Shown here: piece by piece, positions 1-11,795 of the stretch
Numbering within the stretch: position 1 is the stretch's first letter
Layout: every line of letters starts with the position of its first letter
Assembly (NCBI RefSeq): GCF_001949145.1
Contig: NW_019091454.1
Span: forward strand, 117,665 to 159,829
DNA: 42,165 nt
Origin: Acanthaster planci
Lineage: Eukaryota > Echinodermata > Asteroidea > Valvatida > Acanthasteridae
Reading direction: 5' to 3'
Notes under the pieces: model-generated
What the model was told of the DNA's origin: nothing
What the model saw: only the letters and a program-made list of their open reading frames with translations
Database searches by the model: none
Translations under genes and position numbers: made by a program

Positions 1-689
1 CTGCGCGTCATGAATATGCAATTACTGGTATTCAGTTTTGTGATTGGTGGTTGTGACATGTACTCAATCGACATGGTCATGGCGCATGGCACGTACGTGT
101 ATGTCCATTTACGCCGCGTGTACGTATACGTAGACGTGTACACATGTATGATGTACATGTACAATGTGTGCATGTACAGTGCGTGTGTGCACTGGTAGCG
201 CGCGGCAAGACAGCATCGTTCGAGCGAACAAATGATTCAGATTTTTAAATAGACCTCATCATTGTATAAGAATATCAAAGAATTTCAGACCAGCAGCCTA
301 TGTTTATGAGGCAAACATTGTCAAAATTCTTTCATTTGATTTACCGTACAAATTACTTTAACATCAACCTTCCACCTGTCACCTTTTCATTTGAACTTAA
401 CATAAAATTTTGCTTGGAAACCTGTAAAAGAAAGGAGGGAAAACAGAGGTTCGCATTTATGTAAAATGTTATATCATTTTGAGCCTTCTCTGTCTCTTCT
501 GACAGACTGTGAATAAAGCAACCCATTTTCAACTGTTAACCACCTACTTGTCTGTGTGGTTATTGCTTGATTGAAATCTATAATTAATCTCATCACTCAT
601 CATGTAAACAATACGCACCATGTGCACGCTGTTATTTATGAAGTTGAAGTCGGCAACCTACAGACAAAAAATTACCTTAAACATTAAGG

Positions 690-797
690 GGGAAGGATGC
701 GGACCAGTGAAAATGCTGGCGGACTAGTGAAAAAAGTCTACATTACTGGTCCGGATGGCCAGTGAAAAAAAAAGTTAAGGGAAAACCCTGTAAACAC
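690..797. repeat. fragment of the GGGCTAGT/CCAGTGAAAA dispersed repeat
   Basis: Short region with repeated motifs of the type (G)ACTAGTGAAAAAA and GGCCAGTGAAAAAAAAAG, then GTTAAGGGAAAACCCTG. It resembles both halves of the longer repeat at 30290-30688 (GGGCTAGTGAAAAAA, AAAAAAAGTTAGCGCAAGCC). Probably a decayed copy of the same family. Confidence 0.45.
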
Positions 798-1835
798 TTT
801 ATAAGGTAGTCAACAAATGTGGTAACTACATGTACCTTTGCATTTTAGGCATCAGAAGTTATTGAGATTGGAAAAATGGGAGGTTAAATGTCTCGAAACT
901 ACAGATTTTGTTACCAGAACAGGCTTCGCCACAGAGCCCGAAAACGAACAGCCATGTTGCACAAGGGCTGCTCGGTTGAGACCATACCATTATCCTAAGG
1001 GGTGACAGTGAGATGGTGACGTATATGTACATATAACCTCCTTTTAAGAAAGAAACTTTAACTTCAAACCAATCGAAATTCTCCTTTAGCCAATTATTTG
1101 CGGTTTTATGTCTATTTTATCATTTATTAATGTGTTTGGGTGTACCAAAGGTGAATTGGTAGCTTTTATTTTTACCCGTTCATAGTGACTCCTCCAACAG
1201 CTAAACACACACGTAAGTTAACATTAACCCATTAACAGTTGCAGTATTTAAATAAGGTGTACTGTGCTTTCCAGATGATCTTTGAGATTTTGCAAATTGT
1301 GCACACTGCCTTCCAAGGAAACACAAAATAGGATTTTCATTGTATAATTTCTGTACAAAAATATAAATTGTTATCGAAAGAAAGACGGTTAGTGATATTT
1401 TAACTTAGCTGTTGGTTTCTGGGGCAAGTAGGAGAAAATACTGCAAAGGTTTTGGTAAGCCACTCTACCCATGGAATTCTACCTTCATGAACACAAATCT
1501 TCACAAAGGGTATGACATAAACTAAGGTACCGTACCAGCTTGCTGGGCTGCAAGGTATGCGTGATTGCAGAAGGCGTGTGATATTGTATTTCACTTTAAA
1601 AAGCATGGTTTTTCGACCATGCCAACAACGTGTGTTTCTTCTGCATTCCGCAGAGCCACAAATGATGGTGTCATTGGTGTGAGCCGGCATGTACCGTATG
1701 TTTCCCACTAATATAAACTTCTGGAGAATTGGACTGCTAAAATCAAGACTGCTACAGTGAAGCAGTCCAGTCACTGAGCAGCAACCACTTACAGTCATCA
1801 TACTTTGAATCTGGATTAAATAGCAACAAAGATAT
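798..1835. other. no recognised gene; unassigned minus-strand open frame 1400-1915
   Basis: AT-rich sequence with one 171-codon minus-strand open stretch whose first in-frame codon is GTG, not ATG. Its translation shows no domain I recognise and its left end runs into the TIR element. I treat it as chance or decayed sequence. A slightly G+C-richer patch at about 915-1020 gave no recognisable product on either strand. Confidence 0.4.
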
Positions 1836-3393
1836 GACATGTTCTTCATAAAATGGACCAAAATGCAACTCCACATGTCATTTTTCAAAACTTCTAAAAG
1901 AGTGACTTTGATCACGTAAAATACAAAGTAGCACCTTCAGATTTATAATAATGATTATATGGGGATAATTAGGCATAATATGTACTTACGGTGGACATTT
2001 GGTTGGCTACCAGTGCAAATCAAATGGAGTTGAATTCATTTAAAATTTTACATCAAAGTGTTTACACCAGAGGACTTGATTTCAAAACTTCTCTCAACAA
2101 GGAGAATTCAGTATATTTTTCGACTGATGTATTTTAAAGCACCAAAGAAATAACTTTTTAAAAATAAAAGCCACGAAAAAAAGAGCACAAAATTGACGGA
2201 AAATGATGAGAAAAGTTTGGCTCTCTTCATTCTCTTATCGTTTATAATCACTCTCGCTATACCAACGTATCTACCAGGTCTTTCGACCACCAAAAATTAT
2301 CTTCAGTTTGGCTGCATCAACAATTTATAATGAGTACAATATGTTCCTTGCAAACGTCATATTTGACAGAATTTTGATGACGTTCGAGAACTTTGACAGA
2401 AACTGCATGATGTTCGAGAATGCTGAAAATGCTGTGACATGTAGTGCTTGAAAATTCCATGTGCAATTTTCATTTTGCCGGTTATTTTGGAGATAATTTC
2501 GCTGAAAATAAAATTAAAATTAACAACTCTGAGCATTAGATTTTCATCATGAATTGTATTTTATGTCTTGAATGTCATTTTTTTGCAAACGTTCTTCAGA
2601 ATGATAGATTTTCTTTTGAGAAAAATTGTTCCAAAGAGAAAAATCGTGGAGCGTCGCCATTCCGTGAGGGGCTCATGAATATCGAAAACGAGGGCGCACT
2701 ATCTTGGTTGATGTCAAAAGTCAAACAGGCCACAATGCAGCCAAATGTTTCCCTAACGTCACCGCGAGAGATTGATGGAAGACGCAAAATGGCCACGATC
2801 GGTATTTTGAACTGCGGTTTTCGGGAACATACTTGAAGAAAATGTGATCGGTCCAGTCGTAAAAGGATGATGGTTTGGCGGTGCTTTTTTGCACTCTTTT
2901 TCAAAGCTTGTGTTGTACACCAATATATGGATTTTACTCACTTTTTTGCAGTTGATTTTTTTTTTACACTTGCATTACATTTTTGAAAGAATCAAATGAC
3001 ATTCAGGACTGCCGACTTATGGACCCCATTAATTGTGCGAGGTACTTTTAAATTTTGTGATTATGGTTTTAATATGTGTAAATACTATCACCTTTCACCA
3101 CATATACATGTGTAAATCTGTGTAAAATAACCTCAGGGATTATCACTCCTTAGTAAATTCTATTGGCTCGGATTTTAACAGGGAGTTCATGTCCCTCAAA
3201 ATTGTTAACGTTTGCGACTTTAATTAACTCCAATTAAGTTGAAAGGTTGACACGGTCATCATTGTTCCAGATATCAGCCATGACTTCCCTCATTACATCA
3301 AACATTGAAAATTAATTCACTGCTGTTCACTTCAGCAAAAATGAACAACAAAGTTGAACATTATCTAATGGTCCATATTTTGAGGAACCTGCC
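1836..3393. mobile_element. 1.56-kb TIR DNA element, copy A (uninterrupted)
   Basis: The ends are imperfect inverted repeats. The left end begins GACATGTTCTTCATAAAATG and the right end, read on the other strand, begins GGCAGGTTCCTCAAAATATG; both continue GGACCA or ACCA. ATAT occurs directly outside both ends and may be the target duplication. The same sequence occurs in direct orientation at 7787-10037, with long stretches about 90% alike by eye. No transposase was recognised, so it looks non-autonomous. The superfamily is not assigned. This copy preserves the empty TA site (in AATTCAGTATATTTTT, near 2106-2121) where copy B carries a second insertion. Confidence 0.75.
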
Positions 3394-4220
3394 ATATGCA
3401 AAGACTGATGCCATTCCTACCTGATTCCCCTCTGCAAGGAAAGGAAAGTAGCTGGACAAACTGACCAAGCACCCAGATACAAGAGGAGCATTCGCTATGC
3501 CCTGCTGGCCCAGCGAAAACAAGTGCATCCACATATAGTTTCAAGCAGTACCAATCGTCTCGCGCTTAGATGTCATTTCACGAGTCCAGACTATTGAATC
3601 GGCTCATGAATTTCAGTACCTCAGTCAGTGTCAAAGAATTTGAACAGTAACGTAATCATGACAAATTTTGTCTTTCCTGTTCCTTTAAATGCTAATACTG
3701 TAGTTTATGCTAGAACTGTATGTACATGTACTACCGGTACTTAGACTTGACAGACTAGCTCTGATTCAGAATTGACTGGTCCTTACACAGATGTTCAGGA
3801 GGTACCATACATGTACATGTACAGTGTACATGCGTCAGCTTTACTCTTTCCAAACAAGGTGCTTTTTTCATAGTATCGAATAAACATTTCCTTCTTCTCA
3901 AGAGTGGCTCATCAAATCCATCACAGATTTCCTTTGGTCTGTTGGTTAGGCTTGAAACCACGAACCCTTGCTTACTATTACAGATGACTCTACCTTCCTA
4001 CTTGAACATGATGTACATGTACATGTAGGCCAGAGGCTGAGCCATCCTCTGACCTGGATATGCAACAAACTCACAAGTGTATGCATTATGCCTGAATATG
4101 GAGTTGTATTTTACAGTCAATTACCGGTATGTATGTGAAGGTGATTAAGCAACATCTGTAAGAGTGAAGTATGGTACATATACATTAACAATGCACATGG
4201 GTAAATCATTTGATAAAGCC
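3394..4220. other. non-coding stretch with TACATGTA and TACCGGTA palindromes
   Basis: No supported gene. TACCGGTA occurs at 3732-3739 and 4122-4129, and TACATGTA runs occur near 3720, 3810 and 4012-4026. Confidence 0.5.
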
Positions 4221-4375
4221 AAAAAAAAATAGTGCTGCTTCCGATTTCCTGACCGACCCTAATTTTTTGGCGCAACCCTAAAATTTATATGGGTATTAAA
4301 GTTAGAAAACCAAATTTAATTTTTTTCAATCATTAAAAACCCTGTCTTTTTTCTTCACGAAACACCTCTAAACAA
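4221..4375 (+). mobile_element. TTAA-type MITE family, diverged copy
   Basis: Matches, in opposite orientation, the element at 15844-16035. Shared landmarks are CTGCTTCCGATTTCCTGACC then GACCCTAATTTTT, and further on TGTCTTTTTTCTTCA then GAAACACCTC. The terminal GGCCC/TTAA is eroded here. No coding capacity. Confidence 0.6.
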
Positions 4376-4648
4376 CTTTTTTTGCACATCAAAATGTTTG
4401 TATTTATATTCCTACTTATATTTACAAGTTTTCAAAAGAAACTTTGATTATTATCACAAGTTTCCTTCACGTTTCACTACTGTAGTGGTGAAAACACTTG
4501 CACAATCCTCAGTGCAATGAAGTAATGCTACACTGGTTACCACCGTGCCATCAATAAAGACGGCATAATGGAAATGCAGCAACTAGCCTATGTATCCCAG
4601 CCAGAATAGTGTCGTCGACATTGCACTACACCATACACGCTAGCTGCT

Positions 4649-4900
4649 CTACAGCAGAGAAACGTTTGCTCCTGAACTGGTAAAAATGATATAAATGCCA
4701 CAAAGAAAAAGTACCAAAGATGTGCGTGGAATTGTATGCCCATTCAATAGCAAAGCAACAGAAGTGCCACAGTATGATTTTCCTGTGATATTGAGATATG
4801 ATTCTACTGTAATCCAGTCCTTGTTAGCAGCACACAAATTTCCCTGCTGGTCAGATTTGCAACCAGGTCTCCCTGATCCAGCAGTCAAATTGTTGGTCAT
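4649..4900 (-). other. unassigned 83-codon ORF with faint CUB-like spacing
   Basis: An ATG-started ORF on the YAP strand inside YAP intron 3, also open on the opposite strand over much of its length. The centre reads KDWITVESYLNITGKSYCGT and the end IIFTSSGAN. This loosely recalls the second half of a CUB domain (aromatic-Cys-Gly, then a hydrophobic strand and F-S-S), but the Cys-Gly to Phe spacing is too long and no first half is present. It could be a decayed exon, a fragment carried by a mobile element, or chance. No function is assigned. Confidence 0.18.
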
Positions 4901-5373
4901 TTGATATTTCTCTGATATAATTTAACAAAACTTTACAGAAACATGCATGTGTGCTCCTGCTATGCACACAATCTATAGCAAGTATATTTTGAAGAACTAA
5001 AGAGCTATAAGATTACATACAGCATCTCTACTGGGAGAGGCTACCAATTTATTTTAAAGACACAAATACAGATATTTGTGTCCATGATCAAATACATTCA
5101 ACATCATAAATTCTGAGGAAGGACTGCAGGATTAATGGTCCCTCAGTGTCAATTGACTTGTATTTATATTTTGCTCTTTGTTGCAAAGAACAAGCAGAAG
5201 AAGCCTACGGCTCAAGACCTACTATTCCACACTATTAATCTCTCTTCATCAAACCATATTGTGATTGTATGTAAGAAGCAGATGACATCAATGTAGTAGT
5301 CATGCGGCCAGTCCAACATTCAGAAATCAACACACTTGGCATCCTGCCTCACTTTGCTGCATTACAAACTAAC

Positions 5374-5609
5374 CTGCTGCAGTATTTCCTGCTGTCGTCG
5401 TTGAAGACATTCTCTTTCCATCTGCAGACGCTGCAACCGCAGCTGCTGCTGCCGCTGCTGTAGTGATATATCAGGCCCAGGAACCTTGCTTGCCTGCTGT
5501 GCTGGAGTAGGTGATATAGCCATAGTTTGCTGAGCTGGTTGCTGTGCTGTTTGCTGTGTATTCTGCAGGGCTGCTGCAGCTGCCTGTACTGTTCCTGGAG
5601 CTCGCATAG
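5374..5609 (-). CDS. YAP1: YAP/Yorkie coding exon 3 (Q-rich region and start of coiled coil)
   Basis: The acceptor is TTCCGTTCAAG|CTATGCG. Joined to the G left by exon 2 it gives Ala253, then MRAPGTVQ. The exon encodes residues 253-331: an Ala/Gln-rich stretch (QNTQQTAQQPAQQ), a short PGPDIS link, and the helix QQRQQQLRLQRLQMERE running to QEILQQ. That helix matches the vertebrate YAP segment QQMRLQQLQMEKERL, the beginning of the leucine-zipper/coiled coil before the transactivation domain. The exon closes in phase 0 at CAG|GTTAGT. Reading through the donor would add only VSL before a stop at 5362-5364. The Gln codons are a CAG-rich tract but not a pure repeat. The remaining coiled coil, transactivation domain and any C-terminal PDZ-binding motif are not in this exon. 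Confidence 0.92.
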
Positions 5610-6301
<692 letters not shown>

Positions 6302-6771
6302 TTAAAATAGAACACTGATATATCTATGTAACAAAAATTGCTATAATAAATATTTATAACACCTACAGGCTCCCAAAATGTGAACATTTGCAGAGTAGCA
6401 GAACATCATCAAATTCTGCTAATGCAGAACAGGATTAAAAGTTTCTGTATGTAATTTTACAAATTCGTTCAATTATGTATATAGCAATACATCAAACGAT
6501 ACCGGTACCTGACAACTGCCGTATAAAAAGGAACCCACAGGCATGTATTGCAGACAACTTTTTGCAGAACCCATCATGTTCACTACAGCAAATGCACAAC
6601 TTGTCTTCGATGTATCTCTAGGTTTGTTTATGAAAACTGTTTGCTGGAATGAGGCTGTTTCTAATTGAATTTGATACAGGTATATGTTAACAGGAATGAT
6701 GTTAAATTCACATCTTATAAAAAAAATACACATTAGCTGAACATGTACATGTAGCTGAACAAAGTCATATG

Positions 6772-6975
6772 AGCATGTACATTGTACATACATGTACATT
6801 GTACATACATGTACATTGTACATACATGTACATACATGTACATTGTACATACATGTACATACATGTACATTGTACATACATGTACATTGTACATACATGT
6901 ACATACATGTACATTGTACATACATGTACATTGTACATACATGTACATTGTACATACATGTACATACATGTACAT
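6772..6975. repeat. tandem array of 17- and 27-bp units built from TACATGTAC/ATTGTACA
   Basis: The array alternates ATTGTACATACATGTAC (17 bp) with a longer form containing an extra ATACATGTAC (27 bp), about ten units in all. The units are close to self-complementary, so almost every frame on both strands stays open and spells low-complexity Met/Tyr/Val/Cys/His/Thr strings. Those open frames are artefacts. The array lies in YAP intron 1, about 0.5 kb downstream of the start of that intron's exon-2 end. Confidence 0.9.
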
Positions 6976-7786
6976 CATTTCATATTTGAAAAAAAAAACA
7001 ATTAATTTCACACAGCCTGAGACTTGAGGCTGCTTTCTTTGAATTAACTGCTACCTGTTCAATAATAGTACATGGCATGACATGGCACTGCATAGCATGG
7101 AATGAAATTCAAATTATAATCATTGAAAAGTTAACATCTAAAAGCAGTATTGATAGGGAACGTGTACTGTACGTGTGTTAGTCATGACATACAAACAATG
7201 GACTTTGTGCCTTGGGTTTCTGCTTCCGGTTCCAATTCACAGGAGTGACCTATATTGTACAAACAGTGAAATAAGTTTCGGTGCCTATTGTCAGTCCGGT
7301 AAAGTTTGCATTTACACGCAAAAAACAAATTTCTAGGAAAAGCCCTCCAGATCAGCCCACGTCACATAGATGCAGACACGTACACATACATTCATGACAT
7401 ACTGTATACCAGTGAACTAGTACCCCATTAAAATAGACAAATGCACCCAGCCTCATTGTTGCAGTCATCCAATGTAACATAAAGCAAAGCATGCCAATCT
7501 ACATGTACATGTACAAGTACATGTACTATCTCACTATATAGTTACATGTAGATACATGTACAGCATGTGCAAACACAGTGAAGCTGTTGAAATTGGTAGC
7601 TACCACTACATGTACAAATGTACGTACGCTAGCAAGGCCAACACTTCATGAATTCTAGTAGTCCTGCATAAGTTACACAGTCCTCTCCTGGCTCACAGAA
7701 AGCTGCTACATGTACATGTATGCATGTTTGCCAAGTTCCTTATGGTTTCATGGTTCCAACAAGCAGGCGTTTAATATACGGTATAT
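6976..7786. other. intronic, no gene seen
   Basis: Single-copy-looking AT-rich sequence with several TACATGTACATGTA clusters (near 7500-7565 and 7600-7730). Nothing coding is supported. Confidence 0.5.
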
Positions 7787-10037
7787 GGCATGTTCTTCAT
7801 AAAATGGACCAAAATGTAGCTCCACAAGTCATTTTTCAAAACTTCTAACAGAGTGACTTTGATCACATAAAATACAAATTAGCACCTTCAGACTTATAAA
7901 AATGATTATATGGAGATACTGGTTATTAGGCATGATATGTACTTACGGTGGACATTTGGTTGGCTACCAGTGCAAATCAAATGGAGTTGAATTCATTTAA
8001 TAAAACAATTTATGTCACAGTGTCTGCACCAGAGAACTTGATTTCAAAACTTCTCTTAACAAGAAGGAGAATTCAGTACAGTCGACTCTCGTTAATACGA
8101 GGGTCTTGGGACTTTCTAAATTAGCTCCTATTATCCGGACCTCATCTTACACAAAAGCTGCTGTCCCGCTTGTTGCATGTGTAACCGATCAACCGCATTG
8201 TTACGTGTACATACTTGTAGACCTATGTGTACTTTATATGCATGCACATGTGGTTTGGAATTTAATTTCAAAACAGTTTATGTTTATGAAAGTGAGAAGT
8301 AACTGTACTTTTTAAGAATAAAGACTTGAAATAAAGAACAATAACATAATACAAGAACAGAGAAACCGGTCAAGTCGAGTTGGAGGATGCATGGTTAGAG
8401 TGATGCCGTTTTACGTCCCCAGCATGCCGCGATGAGATCGTCATACAATGCACGCAAGTATGTAAGTACATTAACATTTCAGGTAGTAACCAACATCGGT
8501 GCTGCGCTTGTTGCACAAAAAGGGCAGGAACCAGTTATTGGTGGTGTGGATCAGCCAGTAGAGGGCGAATAAATTATGGAGTATTGTACGTTTTAATTTG
8601 AAACAGCGTGGGGTTTGGTGAGAAATTAAGTGAGGGATGCGCTTTTTTTCTTCCAATTACAGAAGTGCCTTTCTGAATTCAATGGACTGACTGATTGACA
8701 AGTTGCCTTCAAAACCACTTGTGCTAATTAGACGGGTAACAATACATTTGCATGCATCTGGGGGGCCCCAAATATACTCGTCTTAACCGGAGTCTCGTCT
8801 TAACCTAGCTCGTATTACTGAGAGTCGACTGTATATTTTTCAACTGACGTATTCTAAAGGACCTAATAAATAACTTTAAAAAAAAAAGCCATGAAAAAAA
8901 CAGCACAAAATTGACGGAAAATGAGAAAGGTTTGCCTCTCTTCATTCTCTTACCGTTTATAATCACTCTCGCTATACCAGCATATCTACCAGGTCTTATA
9001 CCTTTCAACTACCTAAAATAATCTTTAAGTTTGGCTGCATCAAAAATGTATAATGAGTACAATATGTTCGTTGCGAACGTCATATTTGAAGGAATTTTGA
9101 CCAAAAATGCATGATGTTTGAGAATGCCAAAAATGCTGTCACATGTAGTGCTTGAAAATTCCATGCACGATGTACATTTTGCCGCTTATTTTGGAGATAT
9201 CCCTGCTAAAAATTAAATTAAAATTAACAAGTCCGAGTATTAGGTTTGCATCATGAATCGTAGTTTATGTCTAGGACGTCATTTTTTTACAAACGTCATT
9301 CAGCATGACAGATTTTCTTTTGAGAAACCTTGGCACGAAAAGAAAAGTCCCAGAGCGTCGCCATTCTGTGGACGGGCTCATGAATATCGCATGAAAAAGA
9401 GGGCACACTAATGGGTTGATGTCAAAGGTCAAACAGCCCACGATGCAGCAAAATGTTTCTCCAACATCATGAGATATTGACAGAAGCCGCAAAATCGCCA
9501 CTATCGGTATTTTTGACTGTGGTCCAGTCATAAAAGGATGAGGGTTTGGGGGTGCTTTTGGAACTTTTTTTGAAGCTTGTGTTGTACATCGATTTTGATT
9601 TCACTCACTGCTTTTTGCAGTCAATTTTTTGACAGAATCGAATGACGTTCACGACTGCCGACTTCGGAACCCAATTACTTGGGAGAGGTATTTTTAATTT
9701 TGTGATTATGTTTTTATACATGTATGTGTGAATATTATCACCTTTCACCACATATAAATCTGTGTAAAACATCCGCAGGTATTATCACTTCCCAGTAACT
9801 TTTATTGGCTAGGATTTCAACAGGTTGTTTATGTCATCAAAAATGCTGACGTTCAAGACTTAAATTAATCAACTTCGATTCAGTTGAAAGATGGGCATGA
9901 TCATCATTGTTCAGATATCAGCCATGACTTCCCTCATTTATCAGTCATTAGGAATTTATTCACTGCTGTTCACTTCAGAAAAAATAAAGCCCCAAAGTTG
10001 AACATTATCTAATGGTCCATATTTTGAGGAACCTGCC
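7787..10037. mobile_element. 1.5-kb TIR DNA element, copy B (interrupted by a pogo-like MITE)
   Basis: Second copy of the element at 1836-3393, with the same terminal repeats (GGCATGTTCTTCATAAAATG at the left, GAGGAACCTGCC at the right). Removing the 753-bp insert and its TA duplication leaves about 1.5 kb. No matching flanking duplication is visible, unlike copy A. Segments such as TACTTACGGTGGACATTTGG are identical in the two copies, while others carry small indels. Coding potential is broken and differs between the copies. Confidence 0.75.
8079..8831. mobile_element. Tc1/mariner-superfamily MITE (pogo/Tigger-like TIRs), 753 bp, TA target duplication
   Basis: Terminal inverted repeats of about 23 bp start CAGTCGACTCTC and end AATACGAG on both strands, with two differences between the ends. 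TA flanks both sides (8077-8078 and 8832-8833). The corresponding position in copy A of the host repeat has a single TA and no insert, so the boundaries are exact. CAG-starting ends with a CTCGTTAATACGA-like core and TA targets are typical of pogo/Tigger-type elements. No transposase ORF is present, so it is a non-autonomous derivative. It inserted after the host repeat had already been copied. Confidence 0.85.
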
Positions 10038-11646
10038 TTTTACAAATGATCAACTCCGATTTACAGTCATTATAACTAAGAATAAAATCACAAATAATGA
10101 CCATCTCCTTTATAATTTGATGAAACATTTAAAGATTAATGCTAGTGAGTACAAATGAAGGACAAATGTAGGTCCCGCCCATCACTATATATGTACTGTA
10201 CGTACGAACTTGCGTATGTACATGTATATGTACCGGTACAAAGGAAAAGCACTATATAAAAGCTCTTTGGATGCACTATCAGAAGTCTTTAGTCTACATG
10301 TATCTTGTGCATGTTGTTCAAGCAAGAAGTTTGTAACAAGGTACATGTACATACCAGTACATGTATACATGTATAAATTCACATCCAAGGGTACAGTACT
10401 TCTCTGCTCATGGTAGTTGCCAAAGGGCACAGTGAAAGACATTGACGAGGCCCTACATGTACATACAGTTGAAAGCTGTCTATGGTCATTCACAAGCTCC
10501 TACAGTACAGTACCAGTATGTCTAGAATAACTTATGGTTCACGTCCAATATTTTGACTCTCCTGGAGGCAACAACCACAAATCATGCCAAAAATAGAACT
10601 TTCACTGGTAAGGTACATGTACTCTGATGTACATCCTGTGACAAACATACTTTTCATTCAATAAAATAGTTTACCCAACTTTATCTGAATAGCTACATGT
10701 ACATATATAATCTAAAAAAGTATGATAAATGTACTACATGTGACACCACATCGGATGTTACCTTCTCCTATGGACTCTGCTCACAGACTCGCGAGTCCTG
10801 AGCGCGCCTGCAGACAACTTGGACAACCTTCATAAATCTTCATTTGCAAAGCCAAGCCATGACAAGCAGGCCCTACATGTACATGTATGTAAGTATACAT
10901 GTACATGTAAAGCATGCCAGTACTCTCAATATGCTTTCACTTCAAATCTGACCTTGTGAGAGTTACATGTACTTGTTGTACATTCACATACCTCTATCTT
11001 TGTCCCCACCCTTGGGTGATTTTTCTCACTGAGATTTATCAAACAAGGTTGTTAAAATCACTATTTAAGAAAATTACAATTAATTGGATTGATTCCTTTC
11101 AATTAGATTTTTTTTACTTTAAATCAAATTTTTTTTTACTTGTACTGTATCTTTGTATGAGCAGCCAAAAAGTTTTGGTCCTCAAGTTTTACCTTATGCG
11201 CATTAAATTATTCAGAACACATCTCATCATTGACCACTGTTGGAACCTACCAGTTCCGATACCACGATTATACTGTAGGTATATTTAAGTTTTATTATCT
11301 GACATTAAGTGCTGTTTTAGTCTATAAACTAGTCCCCAATGTTCTTTCCACAAATCTTGCATATTGCGCGACTTCCATTTTTCACTGGCATTTCTAATTT
11401 TCTCTCAAGCCATGTCGAATCTTACTTTCAGCAACACATCTTTTACAAATCTAATGCAAAGCTTCAAGTTTTATACATTCCTGTGCACATGCTTTTTTTG
11501 GCTGCCTTTTATTTTGAAGGCCGAACAGAATATGAAATACCCTAAGTACATGAATCAAATCAATGTCCACATTTACACACATCATATGCATATCATGCAT
11601 GAACTTTGCACACGCACAGTGAAGAGAATTTATCTCAACACGGGCA
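10038..11646. other. intronic, dense TACATGTA/TACCGGTA palindromes, no gene seen
   Basis: Contains TACCGGTA at 10231-10238 and many CATGTACATGTA runs (about 10205-10240, 10340-10372, 10875-10910). A T-rich stretch lies at 11030-11150. Open frames here are short, overlapping and without recognisable domains. Confidence 0.5.
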
Positions 11647-11795
11647 TTTCACAAGAGTGTACCTCCAAGAAGTTGCAAAGCGTTGGCCAGTCGCAATGCG
11701 CCAAATCTGTCAACCCAGTGGGAAAGGGTTGACAGATTTTGCGCATTGTGATTGGCAAACTCTTACAAACTCTTGGAGGTGCACTATTGCGAATT
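11647..11795. repeat. 150-bp foldback (palindromic) element
   Basis: Two arms of about 70 bp, 11647-11716 and 11726-11795, are imperfect reverse complements around the 9-base loop AGTGGGAAA. The innermost part of the stem is perfect (AATCTGTCAACCC against GGGTTGACAGATT). Further out, TACCTCCAAGA pairs with CTTGGAGGTGCA and mismatches are scattered. A transcript would form a long hairpin. It could be a foldback MITE or a hairpin-RNA source; the sequence does not decide. Confidence 0.85.

Larger units (their letters stand above)
1..5373 (-). other. YAP1: YAP intron 3, incomplete at window edge; 3' coding exons not found
   Basis: Downstream of exon 3 on the minus strand I looked for the rest of the coiled coil, a DSGLS-type phosphodegron, an acidic transactivation region and a terminal FLTWL-like PDZ ligand, and recognised none. 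The stretch holds a 1.5-kb TIR element (1836-3393), a TTAA-type repeat copy (about 4221-4375), a fragment of a GGGCTAGT repeat (about 690-797), TACATGTA and TACCGGTA palindromes, and an unassigned ORF at 4649-4900. The simplest reading is that the last exons lie beyond position 1. A minus-strand AATAAA (5048-5053) downstream of the exon 3 donor could end a read-through transcript. Confidence 0.6.

Noticed and set aside
1400-1915. 171-codon minus-strand open frame
   Set aside because: Its first in-frame codon is GTG, it has no recognisable domain, and it overlaps the end of a transposon copy.
4850-4875. ETWL in one minus-strand frame, considered as a YAP C-terminal PDZ ligand
   Set aside because: It does not end at a stop after Leu and is not preceded by an acidic transactivation region.
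6473-7027. Long overlapping open frames on both strands rich in Met, Tyr, Val, Cys, His and Thr
   Set aside because: They are translations of the self-complementary TACATGTA satellite and are open in nearly all frames because the repeat lacks stops.
8805-9008. ORF RPGRYAGIARVIING with a near-identical partner at 2108-2293
   Set aside because: Similarity is explained by the duplicated TIR element; flanking frames are broken and not conserved as protein.
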